Source: JACDBE01 sp963714055
Lineage (GTDB): Bacteria; Actinomycetota; Acidimicrobiia; Spongiisociales; UBA5794
NCBI GenBank assembly: GCA_963714055.1
Contig: OY970227.1
Span: 806,001-870,000 of the forward strand
Direction: 5' to 3'
Length of the DNA: 64,000 nucleotides
Made by a program: the position numbers and the translations under genes. Below, one piece after another: positions 26,988 to 34,795 of the stretch; the stretch's first letter is position 1, and each line of letters begins with the position of its first letter. The notes beneath the pieces are model-generated. The model had not been told where the DNA came from. It ran no database searches and saw nothing but the letters and a program-made list of their open reading frames with translations.

Positions 26988-28349
26988 TCAGCCGCCGGCG
27001 AACACGTACTCGTCGAGCTCGGGGTTCGGCAGCGCTTCACCGTCGTAGGTGGAGACGCGGAAGCTGGCCGCAGAGGGCTCGCCCGCATCTTCGAACTCGT
27101 ACGGGCCACCGAGGCCGTCGTAGTCGATGTCCTCACCGGCTTCGGCCAGCGGCAGGCACTCCGCGAACGTGGTGCACTTGGTGCCGCCCCGGGTGACGTC
27201 GTTGATCTGGGCCGCCACCTGGACCGGGTCGTCCGTGCCGGCGAGCACCGCCGCCAGAGCCGTGATGGTCATGGCGTCGTACGTCTCGGCCGCGTAGTCG
27301 AAGATGCCACCGACGCCGTCGGGCGCGTATGCGCCGTCGAGCCGGTCGGTGAAGTCGGTGATCGTGGCCAGATCGACGCTGGGAGCCGTGCCCCGGAAGC
27401 CCGAGATGATGCTCGGGTCCTGGAGCTCGGCACCGATGCCGCCGATGTTGCCGTCGACGCCCCACACCGCCTTGTCCGCCGGGCCGATGCCCCGCTCGTT
27501 CATGGTGGTGAGGATGACCGCCGACTCGACGAAGCCGACGACGACGATGGCGTCGGGGTCGGCCTGGACCAGCTGGTCCACCTCGGCGTCGAAGGTCTCG
27601 GCACTGGTGTCGTAGGCGATGAACGGGTCCACCGTCCCACCCAGACCCTCGAAGTTCTCACGGATGGCGTTGGCAAGACCCTCGCCGTACGCCTCCTGCC
27701 GGTAGAGGATTCCCAACGTCTGGGCGCCTTCGCCGGCGATCAGGTCGGCGAGCACCCTGCCCTGCAGCAGGTCGGACGGGGCGGTACGGAAGTACAGCCC
27801 GTTGTCGTCATACGTGGTGAAGTCGGGCGACGTGTTCGCCGGCGAGAACTGGATGACGTTGGCACCGACGATCTTGTCGATCACCAGCTTGGTCACCGCC
27901 GATGAGGCGGCGCCGAAGATGGCGTCGGCCCCTTGGGCCAGCAGCCGGTCGACTTCGGGGTTGACGATGTCCTGGGTGTCGTCCCCGGAGTCGCCTTCCA
28001 CGAGCACGACGTCGGCACCGAGCACTCCACCGGCGGCGTTGATGTCCTCGATGGCGAGGCGGGCGCCGGCGATCTCCGGTGGGCCGAGGAACGCCAGGCT
28101 CCCGGTCACCGGCAGGATCGTGCCGTAGGTCAGTACGCCGTCAACCGAGGCACCGGCGTCGCCGCCGGCCGTCGTCGTCGACTCCGGAGCCATGGTGGTG
28201 GCTTCGGGGGCGGCGGTCGTGTCGGCCGGGGCTCCCGTGGTTGCCTCAGGCGCGGCCGTGGTGGTCGCGTCGTCGTCGTCCCCGCCGCAGGCGGCGAGTA
28301 CGAGGGCGAGCGCGGCCAACACGGCGAGCAACTTGAGCGATCGCTTCAT
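26988..28349 (-). CDS. livK: Branched-chain amino acid ABC substrate-binding lipoprotein
   Basis: Periplasmic-type binding protein of the HAAT importer, lipid-anchored. ATG 28349 starts a signal peptide with lipobox LVLAAC, and a Thr/Ala/Pro-rich linker (residues 25-65) follows. The type I binding fold begins at LTYGTILPVTGSLAFLGPPE and includes EGDSGDDTQDIVNPEV and LYRQEAYGEGLANAIRE. 453 aa. It faces away from livHMGF with the DJ-1 gene between, and it has a leader of over 300 bases with an upstream mini-ORF and several hairpins. The actual ligand may be an amino acid, urea or amide. Confidence 0.92.
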   Translation of the reverse strand: MKRSLKLLAVLAALALVLAACGGDDDDATTTAAPEATTGAPADTTAAPEATTMAPESTTTAGGDAGASVDGVLTYGTILPVTGSLAFLGPPEIAGARLAIEDINAAGGVLGADVVLVEGDSGDDTQDIVNPEVDRLLAQGADAIFGAASSAVTKLVIDKIVGANVIQFSPANTSPDFTTYDDNGLYFRTAPSDLLQGRVLADLIAGEGAQTLGILYRQEAYGEGLANAIRENFEGLGGTVDPFIAYDTSAETFDAEVDQLVQADPDAIVVVGFVESAVILTTMNERGIGPADKAVWGVDGNIGGIGAELQDPSIISGFRGTAPSVDLATITDFTDRLDGAYAPDGVGGIFDYAAETYDAMTITALAAVLAGTDDPVQVAAQINDVTRGGTKCTTFAECLPLAEAGEDIDYDGLGGPYEFEDAGEPSAASFRVSTYDGEALPNPELDEYVFAGG

Positions 28350-28469
28350 GTGGTCTCTTTCCTTCCGATGCGGCAATGAACCGGGGCGCCGCGTTACGAG
28401 GGCCCCGATCCCCGAGTGGCAGGATACGCCACGGCGATGGATCTACAAAGTGGCGACCTGCTCCCGAAC

Positions 28470-28715
28470 CTCGCCGGCGTCACCGGGACGCGTAGAAGCC
28501 CGGAGGCTTCGTCACTCCACACGAGCGACGCCGCAAGGGACCAGCTTGCGGTCTCCGGGCTTCCGGTGGTCCGAGATCGGAGTCGCCACCACGCTCCGCG
28601 ATGGGAGCAGGCGGCCAACTTGGGCTTCGCCTAGGACTGGCCGCCTAGCGCTCGGCCACCTCCAGGGTCCTGTGTGAACTCTCAGACATCGTTCGGACCA
28701 CCTCCTTTCCCTGGT
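28470..28715 (-). ncRNA. Candidate structured leader RNA of livK
   Basis: The minus strand between a likely -10 (CACAAT, 28722-28727) and livK folds into successive helices. (a) A stem CGGACCA/TGGTCCG encloses the SD of a 14-codon ORF. (b) A 9-bp stem AGGCGGCCA/TGGCCGCCT (28609-28646) begins at that ORF's stop. (c) A bulged stem GGTGG/CCACC lies at 28565-28590. (d) An 11-bp stem GAAGCCCGGAG/CTCCGGGCTTC (28495-28505 with 28553-28563) encloses CCGCAAG/CTTGCGG and GTCGCTC/GAGTGAC. (e) GCGTC/GACGC lies at 28477-28491. Stem GTCGCTC/GAGTGAC pairs fully only on the minus strand (G-U), which supports this orientation. No known riboswitch was recognised. Confidence 0.5.
28645..28689 (-). CDS. 14-residue upstream ORF with a very strong SD
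   Basis: ATG 28689 to TAG 28645 encodes MSESSHRTLEVAER. Its SD region AAGGAGGTGGTCC can pair with nearly the whole 16S rRNA 3' tail (one G-U), and lies in the loop and 3' arm of a hairpin at the presumed 5' end of the transcript. The stop codon abuts a 9-bp stem. It has no run of Leu, Ile or Val codons, so classic attenuation by leucine is not supported. It may act as a leader peptide controlling the downstream structure. Confidence 0.45.
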   Translation of the reverse strand: MSESSHRTLEVAER

Positions 28716-28721
28716 CCGGTG

Positions 28722-28727
28722 ATTGTG
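28722..28727 (-). promoter_or_regulatory. Possible -10 element of the livK leader
   Basis: CACAAT on the minus strand, about 33 bases before the mini-ORF ATG. A start 6-7 bases downstream would place the SD hairpin at the 5' end of the RNA. No clear -35 hexamer is seen. Confidence 0.35.
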
Positions 28728-28826
28728 CCACATCAGACGGTCGTTGCCGAGCGAATATTCTGTGCTCGATTCCCGGGCACGAATGCCCTACCCCATCGTG
28801 CGCCGTAGCCGCGCCCGTGCTTGATG

Positions 28827-28926
28827 CCCGGGCCGACCTCCTCGGCACAGTCACGAGGACACAAGCGGCGAACAGGCGCCGGTCGGCCCTCCTCCGCAGA
28901 TGGGGCCCCTACCCCATCGCGGCCGT
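28827..28926 (+). repeat. Family A hairpin repeat, copy 3
   Basis: CCCGGGCCGACC, about 50 variable bases, then GGCGCCGGTCGGCC, a TCCTCC box and core GATGGGG..CCCCATC, ending GGCCGT. GGCCGACC/GGTCGGCC are inverted. It lies between the livK leader and pfkA. A degenerate half-core (CTACCCCATCGTG) occurs just upstream near 28788. Confidence 0.7.
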
Positions 28927-28987
28927 ACTCCGTACCGGGCTGTCGGCCACCGGTCCCTAACATCCGCTCACCGAGCCGGAAGGGGCC

Positions 28988-30130
28988 ATGGGCAAGAGCA
29001 TCGGCATCCTGACCGCCGGCGGTGACTCTCCCGGGCTGAACGCCGCCATCCGTGCCATCGGCAAGGCGGCGATCCGCAGCCACGACATGAACGTCATCGG
29101 GTTCAGGGATGGGTTTCGCGGCCTGATGCAACAGCGATACCTCCGCCTCGACGAGGACGCGCTGTCGGGGATCCTGACGAGAGGGGGGACCATCCTCGGC
29201 ACCAGCCGGGAGAAGCCCCACCGGATGGACGTCGGCGGCACGGCGATGGACATGCGCGACGTGATGGTGGACAACTTCCACTCGCTCGGGCTCGATGCCC
29301 TCATCTGCCTGGGCGGTGGCGGCACCGCCCGCAATGCCCTCCGGCTCTCGGAGCGCGGGCTGCCGGTGATCACCCTGCCCAAGACGATCGACAACGACGT
29401 CTACGGGACCGACCAGAGCTTCGGGTTCGACACCGCCCTCGACATCGCCACCGAGGCGATCGACCGGCTGCACTCGACGGCGCACTCCCACCACCGGATC
29501 ATGGTGGTCGAGGTGATGGGGCACAACACCGGGTGGTTGGCGCTCGGCTCGGGGCTGGCCGGCGGAGCCGACGTGATCCTCATCCCGGAGATCCCTTACC
29601 GGGTGGAGGCGGTGGCCGCCTCGATCCTCGCCCGAAGGGCGGCGGGCAGCACGTTCAGCATCGTCGTCGTCTCCGAAGGTGCGCTGTCGGAACCGGACAC
29701 GCTGTTGCGGGATGCGCTCCAGCGGCGGATCCACGAGGGCGGCGACCGGTCGGAGAAGGCCGGCAAGGAGACCGCCGGCAAGGAGATGGAGTCGTTCGTC
29801 GTCGACCAGGCCAGGAGCACCGAGCGGCTGGCCGAACAGCTCGAGGCACTGACCGGACTCGAGGCACGGGTGACCATCCTCGGTCATGTGCAGCGGGGTG
29901 GCACCCCGTCCCCGGTCGACCGGCTGCTCGCCACCCGGCTTGGCACGACCGCCGCCCAACTCGTCGCCGACGGCGTCCACGGGGTGATGGTGGCGATCCG
30001 AGACGACGTCGCCGTCCCGGTGCCCCTCGACCAGGTGGCCGGGAAACGCCGAGCCGTCCCCCTCGACCACCCCTGGATCGTGTCGGCCGGAGCCATGGGG
30101 GCTTCCCTGGGCGCCGCCGGCGACGAATGA
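28988..30130 (+). CDS. pfkA: 6-phosphofructokinase-type enzyme with atypical phosphoryl-donor site
   Basis: PFK family, 380 aa, longer than the 320-aa ATP-PFK of E. coli and typical of the actinobacterial/PPi-like group. GILTAGGDSPGLNAAIRA opens the fold. PKTIDNDVYGTDQSFGFDTA holds the catalytic TIDND with a Lys before it, as in PPi-type enzymes. MGHNTGWLA and GHVQRGGTPSP bind fructose-6-phosphate. The donor loop reads LGGGGTARNA where ATP-PFK has GGDGS and PPi-PFK has GGDDS, so the metal-ligand Asp is replaced by Gly. ATG 28988 follows GGAAGGGG. The phosphoryl donor and even the sugar substrate should be treated as open. Confidence 0.85.
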   Translation: MGKSIGILTAGGDSPGLNAAIRAIGKAAIRSHDMNVIGFRDGFRGLMQQRYLRLDEDALSGILTRGGTILGTSREKPHRMDVGGTAMDMRDVMVDNFHSLGLDALICLGGGGTARNALRLSERGLPVITLPKTIDNDVYGTDQSFGFDTALDIATEAIDRLHSTAHSHHRIMVVEVMGHNTGWLALGSGLAGGADVILIPEIPYRVEAVAASILARRAAGSTFSIVVVSEGALSEPDTLLRDALQRRIHEGGDRSEKAGKETAGKEMESFVVDQARSTERLAEQLEALTGLEARVTILGHVQRGGTPSPVDRLLATRLGTTAAQLVADGVHGVMVAIRDDVAVPVPLDQVAGKRRAVPLDHPWIVSAGAMGASLGAAGDE

Positions 30131-30643
30131 CGACGCCGTCGGGCCATCTCGACCCGGTCGAGGCCCGCGTCCTCGACGCCGTCGCCGCCGCCGGGCACCC
30201 GTTCGAGGTGATCGCCTGCGAACCCGACCTGGCCGACACCGCGGAATTCTGCGCCCACTACGGATACTCCCTCGAGGAGTCGGCGAACACCATCGTCGTC
30301 GCCTCGCGGCGCCCGGAGGGCCACTTCGCCGCCTGTGTGGTGCTGGCCACCACCAGGCTCGACGTCAACGGGACGGTGCGCCGCAGGCTCGGCGTGCGCA
30401 AGGTCTCGTTCGCCGCTCCGGAGGCAACCGCCGATGTGACCGGCATGGTGATGGGCGGGGTCACCCCGTTCGGGCTGCCCGATGGCTTGGCGAGCTGGGT
30501 CGACGGCGCCGTGATGCACCTGGAGCGCGTGATCGTCGGCGGAGGATCGCGGCGGCTCAAGCTCCGCGTCGCCCCGGCCGCCCTCGTGGTCGAAGGCGCC
30601 GAGGTGGTCGAGGGCCTGGCGACCCCCGACGATCGCCGGCTGA
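30127..30643 (+). CDS. YbaK/EbsC-type aminoacyl-tRNA deacylase, 3' end probably frameshifted
   Basis: YbaK-domain protein that hydrolyses mischarged aminoacyl-tRNA. It has the pattern SLEESANTIVVASRR, CVVLATTRLDVNG, GMVMGGVTPFGLPDG and VIVGGGSRRLKLRV, corresponding to the conserved GG..P.G and catalytic-lysine regions. ATG overlaps the pfkA stop (ATGA). The domain is complete by about codon 165, but the frame stays open another 300 bases into the next gene. A TGA in a neighbouring frame at 30641 is the likely true stop, reached if one base is gained or lost near 30620-30640. Confidence 0.75.
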
Positions 30644-30650
30644 CGGCGGG

Positions 30651-30656
30651 TAGGGT
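30651..30656 (+). promoter_or_regulatory. -10 hexamer before the TAP-type hydrolase
   Basis: TAGGGT, 42 bases before the ATG at 30699, which itself has GAAGGAG upstream. The hexamer type fits other -10 candidates in the window (TAGGTT, TATAAC). Confidence 0.35.
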
Positions 30657-30698
30657 CGACACGGTCGGCTCGCCCCCGATCAACCGAAGGAGCGCACG

Positions 30699-32395
30699 AT
30701 GCGACGGACCGCTCTCTTCCTCGCCCTGCTCGTCGCCTCGACTGCCGGCGGCGGCGCTCGACGCTGCCGGCGGCGGCCCAGCCACCGCCACCCGCGCCGG
30801 CACCAACCATCCGCTGGTCACCCTGCTTCACCAGGACCTCGGACCCGTTCGAGTGCGGCACGTTCCAGGTGCCGCTCGACTACGACGAGCCAGGGCGCAA
30901 TCCGGTGCGGATCAGCCTGGTCCGCCTGCCGGCGACCTCTCCCGATGAGCGCATCGGCTCGCTGCTGGTCAATCCGGGTGGTCCCGGGCGGCTCGGGTGT
31001 CGAATTCGTGCTCGTCCGCCGGCCAGTTCCTCTACAGCGACGAGGTGCGAGCCCGGTTCGACATCGTCGGGTTCGACCCCCGCGGGATCATGACCAGCAG
31101 CCCGCTGCGCTGCTTCCGGTCCTTGGACCAGGCGATCGACAGGTCGGGCTAGCGGCTTCGCCTTCCCGGTGACCCGGAGGAGGAGGCGATCTGGATCGCC
31201 GACGATCGACATCCGGTTCGACGCTTCTGCGATCGCAACGCCGGGCCGATCATCGACCACATGGCCACCGCGGACGTCGCCACGGGACATGGACCGGATC
31301 CGCCAGGCGCTCGGCGACGATCAGCTCAACTACGTCGGGCTACTCGTACGGGTCCTTGCTCGGGGTGACGCTACGCCAACCTGTTCCCCGACCAGGTCCG
31401 GGCGGTCGTCGTCGACGGCGTGCTCGACCCGATCGCCTGGACCACCGGCGTCGGGAACGAGGCGGCGACCCTCCCCTTCTCCTACCGGCTGCGCAGCGAC
31501 GCCGGCGCCCAGGCGACCCTCGACGAGTTCTTCCGTCTGTGCGACGAGAGCCCGCGCCGGCTGCGCCTTCGCCGGCGACTCGGCCGACGCGGTTCGCCGC
31601 CCTCGCCGACACGCTGCTCCAGGGCGAGCCCGGTCGAGGTCGATCGACCCGTTCACCGGCGAGCTGATCCTCTTCGGCTACCAGGACCTCATCTCGGCGA
31701 CGCTGGGCGCCATGTACAGCTCGTTCGACTGGCCGTTCTTCGCCGCACTTCCTCGTCGACCTGGAGGCGGCGTCAACTCCGGCGACCCTCGGCGCCGCTC
31801 TGCAGGCCGTCTGGGAGAGCACCGGGTATCGCCTCGTTCCCGCCGCCGTACCCGAACTTCGTCGAGGGCTTCTTCGGGGTGGCCTGTTCGGACTCGGACA
31901 ACCCGGACGACCACTCGTTCTGGTCGACGGCCGCCGACGACGCCGACGCCAGGTTCGGCTACTTCGGGCGGATCTGGACCTGGATCACGTCACCGTGCGC
32001 GGTGTGGAGCGGGGCCGATGCCGACCGGTACGTGGGACCCTGGGATGCCGGCACCGCCAACCCGGTGCTCGTCGTCGGGACCCGGTTCGACCCGGCCACC
32101 CGCTACGAGGGAGCGGAGACGGTGCGCGGGCTGCTGCCCGAACTCCTCTCTGCTCACCGTCGAGGGGTGGGGCCACACGTCGTTGTTCCTGTCGGCGTGC
32201 GCCGACGCCGCCGTCTCCGACTATCTGCTCACCGCGGTGCCGCCTGCCGACGGGACGGTGTGCACCCAGGACTTCGGGCCCTTCGACGTGGCGGCGCTGC
32301 CCTCGATCGCCTCCACCGAGGCCGATGCCGCCGTGGACGCCGCCGAGGCCCGCGCCCTGGTGATGGACGAGGTCGCCCTGGTGCCCTGGCGCTGA
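30699..32395 (+). pseudogene. TAP-type alpha/beta hydrolase, many frameshifts
   Basis: Secreted S33 peptidase/tripeptidyl-aminopeptidase-like hydrolase. Pieces in three frames join into one protein: signal peptide MRRTALFLALLVAS, CGTFQVPLDYDEPGRNPV, RIGSLLVNPGGPG, FDIVGFDPRGIMTSSPL, the nucleophile elbow GYSYGSLLGVT, Asp in LVVGTRFDPATRYEGA, and His in VEGWGHTSLF, with the C-terminal TAP domain. At least seven single-base indels fall between 30988 and about 31800 (extra G near 30988, near 31015 and in the GYS elbow; a missing C near 31173; and others). The last 500 bases are intact. Residue content between shifts is undecayed, so consensus error is as likely as gene death. Confidence 0.8.
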
Positions 32396-32403
32396 GCTGT
32401 GCT

Positions 32404-32487
32404 CATGGCTCTTCGGCTGACGCCTCATCGCGGTGCGATGGGGGACCCCCAACCCCCATCGCCGAGCCTCCGCCTGACGGCGTAGCC
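32404..32487 (+). repeat. Family B hairpin repeat, full copy 1
   Basis: 84-base unit starting CATGGCTCTTCGGCTGACGC, containing CATCGC-GGT-GCGATG and core GATGGGGG..CCCCCATC, ending GGCGTAGCC. Identical to the unit 91 bases downstream. It lies 8 bases past the TAP hydrolase stop. Confidence 0.85.
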
Positions 32488-32494
32488 ACTGTCA

Positions 32495-32578
32495 CATGGC
32501 TCTTCGGCTGACGCCTCATCGCGGTGCGATGGGGGACCCCCAACCCCCATCGCCGAGCCTCCGCCTGACGGCGTAGCC
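32495..32578 (+). repeat. Family B hairpin repeat, full copy 2
   Basis: Exact copy of 32404-32487, in tandem with a 7-base spacer. The remaining bases to 32620 hold the promoter of the lipoprotein gene. Confidence 0.85.
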
Positions 32579-32605
32579 TCGGACCGGAGCGTCGCAGGCC
32601 GGTGG

Positions 32606-32611
32606 TAGGTT
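32606..32611 (+). promoter_or_regulatory. -10 hexamer of the lipoprotein gene
   Basis: TAGGTT ends 9 bases before the GTG start at 32621. No SD sequence is present, so the transcript is probably leaderless or nearly so. Confidence 0.45.
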
Positions 32612-32620
32612 CGACCGGCT

Positions 32621-33571
32621 GTGTCGCCCACCCGGATTCACGCCGTCCCAACCACGGCGCCGGCACGCCGCCAGGCGCTCCGGTTGGGCATGCTCGCCAT
32701 CGCTCTCTGTCTCGCCGGCTGCGCATCCGGTGACTCGACCGCCCCCGACGAACAGGTACAGGGTCCACCGGTGTCGACAGCGCCCGGCACGACCGCGCCG
32801 GTCACCGCCGACGACCTGGCGCTGGAGTTGTTCGCCGACTACCCGCGCTACCTGTGGCACAAGCGACGGCTGGCCATTGCCACCACCAACGCCGGTACCG
32901 ACCCGATCGAGGTGCGCCTGGTCGGGCTCGTCGCCGAGCACTTCGAAGTGCTCGCCCCCGAGCTGAAGAGCGCGCTCATCCCACCCGGCTCCCGCACCGA
33001 CCTCCAGGTCGACTTCGGGGACCTGGTCGATTGCAGCGGCTCCACCGGGCTGGCGGCCGCAGTCGAGATCGAGGTGGCGAGGCCGCCGGGGAGCCCGGCG
33101 CGGCACGCCGTGCTGCCCATCGACCCCGCCCCGCTCGACGCCATCCGCGACGAGGAGTGTGCCGAGCTGGTGGTCACCGATGCCGTGGACATCGGGTTCG
33201 CCGAGGATTGGGAGGTCGACGGAGGCGTGCTGGCGACGGAACTCGCCATCGACAGACGAGCGGGCGATGAGGTCGTCACCGCGTCGAGCCTCCGCGGCAC
33301 CGAGCTGATCGGCCTGCGCCAAGCCCCGGAGACGACCGATCCGGTGACCGTCCTCGATCCCGGTGAGCCCTCCACGCGGGTGCCCGTGGAGTTCCGGGTG
33401 ATCCGCTGCGACCCGCACGCCGTCGGGCAGAGCAGCCGGACGTACGACTTCAAACTGTGGGTGGCGGTCGGGGACCGGGAGGCGCAGCTCATGATCCTCG
33501 CCCCCGACCCCGAGTTGAAGAGCCGGCTGCAGGAGCTGATCACTCGATGCGTGGACGAAGGCGGCCCATGA
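32621..33571 (+). CDS. Lipoprotein of unknown function
   Basis: 316 aa with a leader and lipobox CLAGC (in AIALCLAGCASGD), then a Thr/Pro-rich linker and a beta-rich domain. A segment resembling 'additional protein' Ig-like folds (RLAIATTNAGTDPIEVRLVG) begins near residue 83, and paired cysteines occur at VDCSGS, DEECAEL, VIRCDP and ITRCVD. No family was recognised. GTG 32621 is the only reasonable start. The following membrane mini-protein begins 1 base after its stop. Confidence 0.7.
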   Translation: MSPTRIHAVPTTAPARRQALRLGMLAIALCLAGCASGDSTAPDEQVQGPPVSTAPGTTAPVTADDLALELFADYPRYLWHKRRLAIATTNAGTDPIEVRLVGLVAEHFEVLAPELKSALIPPGSRTDLQVDFGDLVDCSGSTGLAAAVEIEVARPPGSPARHAVLPIDPAPLDAIRDEECAELVVTDAVDIGFAEDWEVDGGVLATELAIDRRAGDEVVTASSLRGTELIGLRQAPETTDPVTVLDPGEPSTRVPVEFRVIRCDPHAVGQSSRTYDFKLWVAVGDREAQLMILAPDPELKSRLQELITRCVDEGGP

Positions 33572-33572
33572 G

Positions 33573-33731
33573 GTGAGCCGCAACCCTGACTGGACCGACG
33601 AGCGGCGGCGTGACCCGGGGATCACCATCCTCGAGTTGTTGGTCTTCCTCGCCGCCGCCCTGCTCGTGAGGCTGGTGTTGCGCGCCCTGGCCTGCCGGCC
33701 GGCTGTGACGAGGGACGACCGGGAGGCCTGA
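33573..33731 (+). CDS. Small single-pass membrane protein
   Basis: 52 codons from GTG 33573, with an AGG just before it. An acidic-basic N-terminus (NPDWTDERRRDPG) is followed by one hydrophobic helix (ILELLVFLAAALLVRLVL) and a short charged tail. Its tight linkage to the lipoprotein gene upstream suggests the two products work together. Function unknown. Confidence 0.5.
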   Translation: MSRNPDWTDERRRDPGITILELLVFLAAALLVRLVLRALACRPAVTRDDREA

Positions 33732-33736
33732 GCGCC

Positions 33737-33742
33737 CATACT
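33737..33742 (+). promoter_or_regulatory. -10 hexamer of the LysE-type gene
   Basis: CATACT, 7 bases before the ATG at 33750, with no SD sequence; consistent with a leaderless transcript. Confidence 0.4.
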
Positions 33743-33749
33743 GCCCGGA

Positions 33750-34370
33750 ATGGCCGAATCCCTCGTCGACGGGATCCTCGCCGGCTACGGGGTCGCCGTC
33801 CCGGTGGGAGCCATCGCCGTCCTCATCGTCACCGCATCGATGACATCAGGGCTCCTCACCGGGCTCAGCGCCGGTGCCGGGGCCGCCACCGGCGATCTGG
33901 TGTACGCCGGCGTCGCCGTGATGGCCGGCGCCGCCGTCGCCCGGCTGCTCGAGCCCTGGGCGGGCCCCATCCGGCTGCTCAGCGCCGGCGTGCTCATGGC
34001 GATGGGCGTGGCCGGCCTCCTCGGGGCGCGCCGGCGCGCCCTCGCCGATCAGCCGACAGCCGCGGCGGCGACGCCACCCGGGCACCTCGCCCGCACCTAC
34101 GCCCGGTTCCTCGGCCTCACCATGGTCAACCCGCTCACCGTCGTCTACTTCACGTCACTCGTCCTGGGGCTCACCGCCGCCGACGAGCGAGGCCCGGCCG
34201 CCGCGGTGGCGTTCGTCGTAGGCGCCTTCATCGCCTCGATGTCGTGGCAGACGCTGCTCGCCTCGATCGGCGCCGTGGCCGGCCACGGCCTGTCGCCCCG
34301 GTTCCAGGTGCTCGCCGCCGTCGTCGGCAATCTCTTCGTCGTCGCCATGGCGGTGAGGATCGCCCTCTGA
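33750..34370 (+). CDS. LysE/RhtB family amino acid exporter
   Basis: 206-aa membrane protein with about six helices. The N-terminal half holds GYGVAVPVGAIAVLIVTASM and the internal FLGLTMVNPLTVVYFTSL matches the conserved NP-containing helix of LysE-type exporters. Substrate unknown. It converges on ssrA, with a terminator hairpin between. Confidence 0.8.
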   Translation: MAESLVDGILAGYGVAVPVGAIAVLIVTASMTSGLLTGLSAGAGAATGDLVYAGVAVMAGAAVARLLEPWAGPIRLLSAGVLMAMGVAGLLGARRRALADQPTAAAATPPGHLARTYARFLGLTMVNPLTVVYFTSLVLGLTAADERGPAAAVAFVVGAFIASMSWQTLLASIGAVAGHGLSPRFQVLAAVVGNLFVVAMAVRIAL

Positions 34371-34395
34371 GCCGGACGACCCTCGGCGCGAACCG

Positions 34396-34419
34396 AGGCC
34401 CCCCCTGTGGGAGGGGCCT
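34396..34419. terminator. Bidirectional hairpin between the LysE-type gene and ssrA
   Basis: AGGCCCC / GGGGCCT closing arms with mostly paired interior, right after the ssrA 3' end. A second small hairpin (CCTCGG/CCGAGG, 34381-34398) overlaps it on the side of the exporter gene. Confidence 0.6.
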
Positions 34420-34421
34420 CG

Positions 34422-34770
34422 TGGAGGTGGGGGGAGTCGAACCCCCGTCCCGTGAGGTTTCAGCGTCGGCATCTCCGAGCGCAGCCAACAGCGAGCTTTC
34501 GGGTCGTGAACCGCTGTCGGCAGGTCTCTCACAACCCTATCCGGAGGTGATCTCGACCGTGGGTCTCCGGCGCCCCCACGGCTGCCTCCTGCATTGCGTT
34601 GCCCGTTCCGGCGAGGCAGGCACCCACCGGGCGGACAGGCTGCTACTTAGGCAGCCAGTGCCAGATTGTCTTCGGCACGTATATGGTTCCCGGCGATTTA
34701 ACGAGGACTCCGGGGTTCCTCGGCTCGCTTCCGCCGCCTCGACCCTCACAGTCGAAACCGTGTCACCCCC
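34422..34770 (-). ncRNA. ssrA: Transfer-messenger RNA
   Basis: Rescues stalled ribosomes and tags the nascent protein. The tRNA-like ends pair (GGGGGTG with CACCTCC, discriminator A) and the T-arm GGGGGTTCGACTCCCCC is present. The 5' conserved GACACGGTTTCGAC segment follows the acceptor strand. The resume region GTTAAATC is followed by a frame reading AGNHIRAEDNLALAA then TAA, a normal tag end (ALAA) for ClpXP. 349 bases. CCA is not encoded. smpB lies upstream and clpXP elsewhere in the window. Confidence 0.95.
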
Positions 34771-34789
34771 GAATGGGACCGACGACTGC

Positions 34790-34795
34790 ATTATA
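34790..34795 (-). promoter_or_regulatory. -10 element of ssrA
   Basis: Perfect TATAAT on the minus strand, 19 bases before the mature tmRNA 5' end, leaving a short leader for RNase P to remove. A family A repeat begins at the very next base upstream (34796). Confidence 0.7.

Noticed and set aside
28564..28600. T-box-like string (AGCGTGGTGGCG) in the livK leader
   Set aside because: Only about half of the T-box bulge consensus matches, the ACCGCG half is absent, and no Stem I with a specifier loop was found.
28645..28689. Leucine/valine/isoleucine attenuator peptide
   Set aside because: The 14 codons contain one Leu and one Val only, so the classic regulatory-codon run is missing.
28988..30130. 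Frameshift in pfkA suggested by a long overlapping plus-strand frame from 29533
   Set aside because: The pfkA frame is continuous with all family motifs; the other frame is shadow reading that happens to run into ybaK.
30699..32395. Programmed frameshifting or recoding in the TAP hydrolase
   Set aside because: At least seven shifts of mixed sign without slippery sites or stimulators are not compatible with recoding.
32404..32578. Tandem repeats as a short CRISPR array
   Set aside because: The unit is 84 bases with internal hairpins, the spacer is 7 bases, and no cas genes are nearby.
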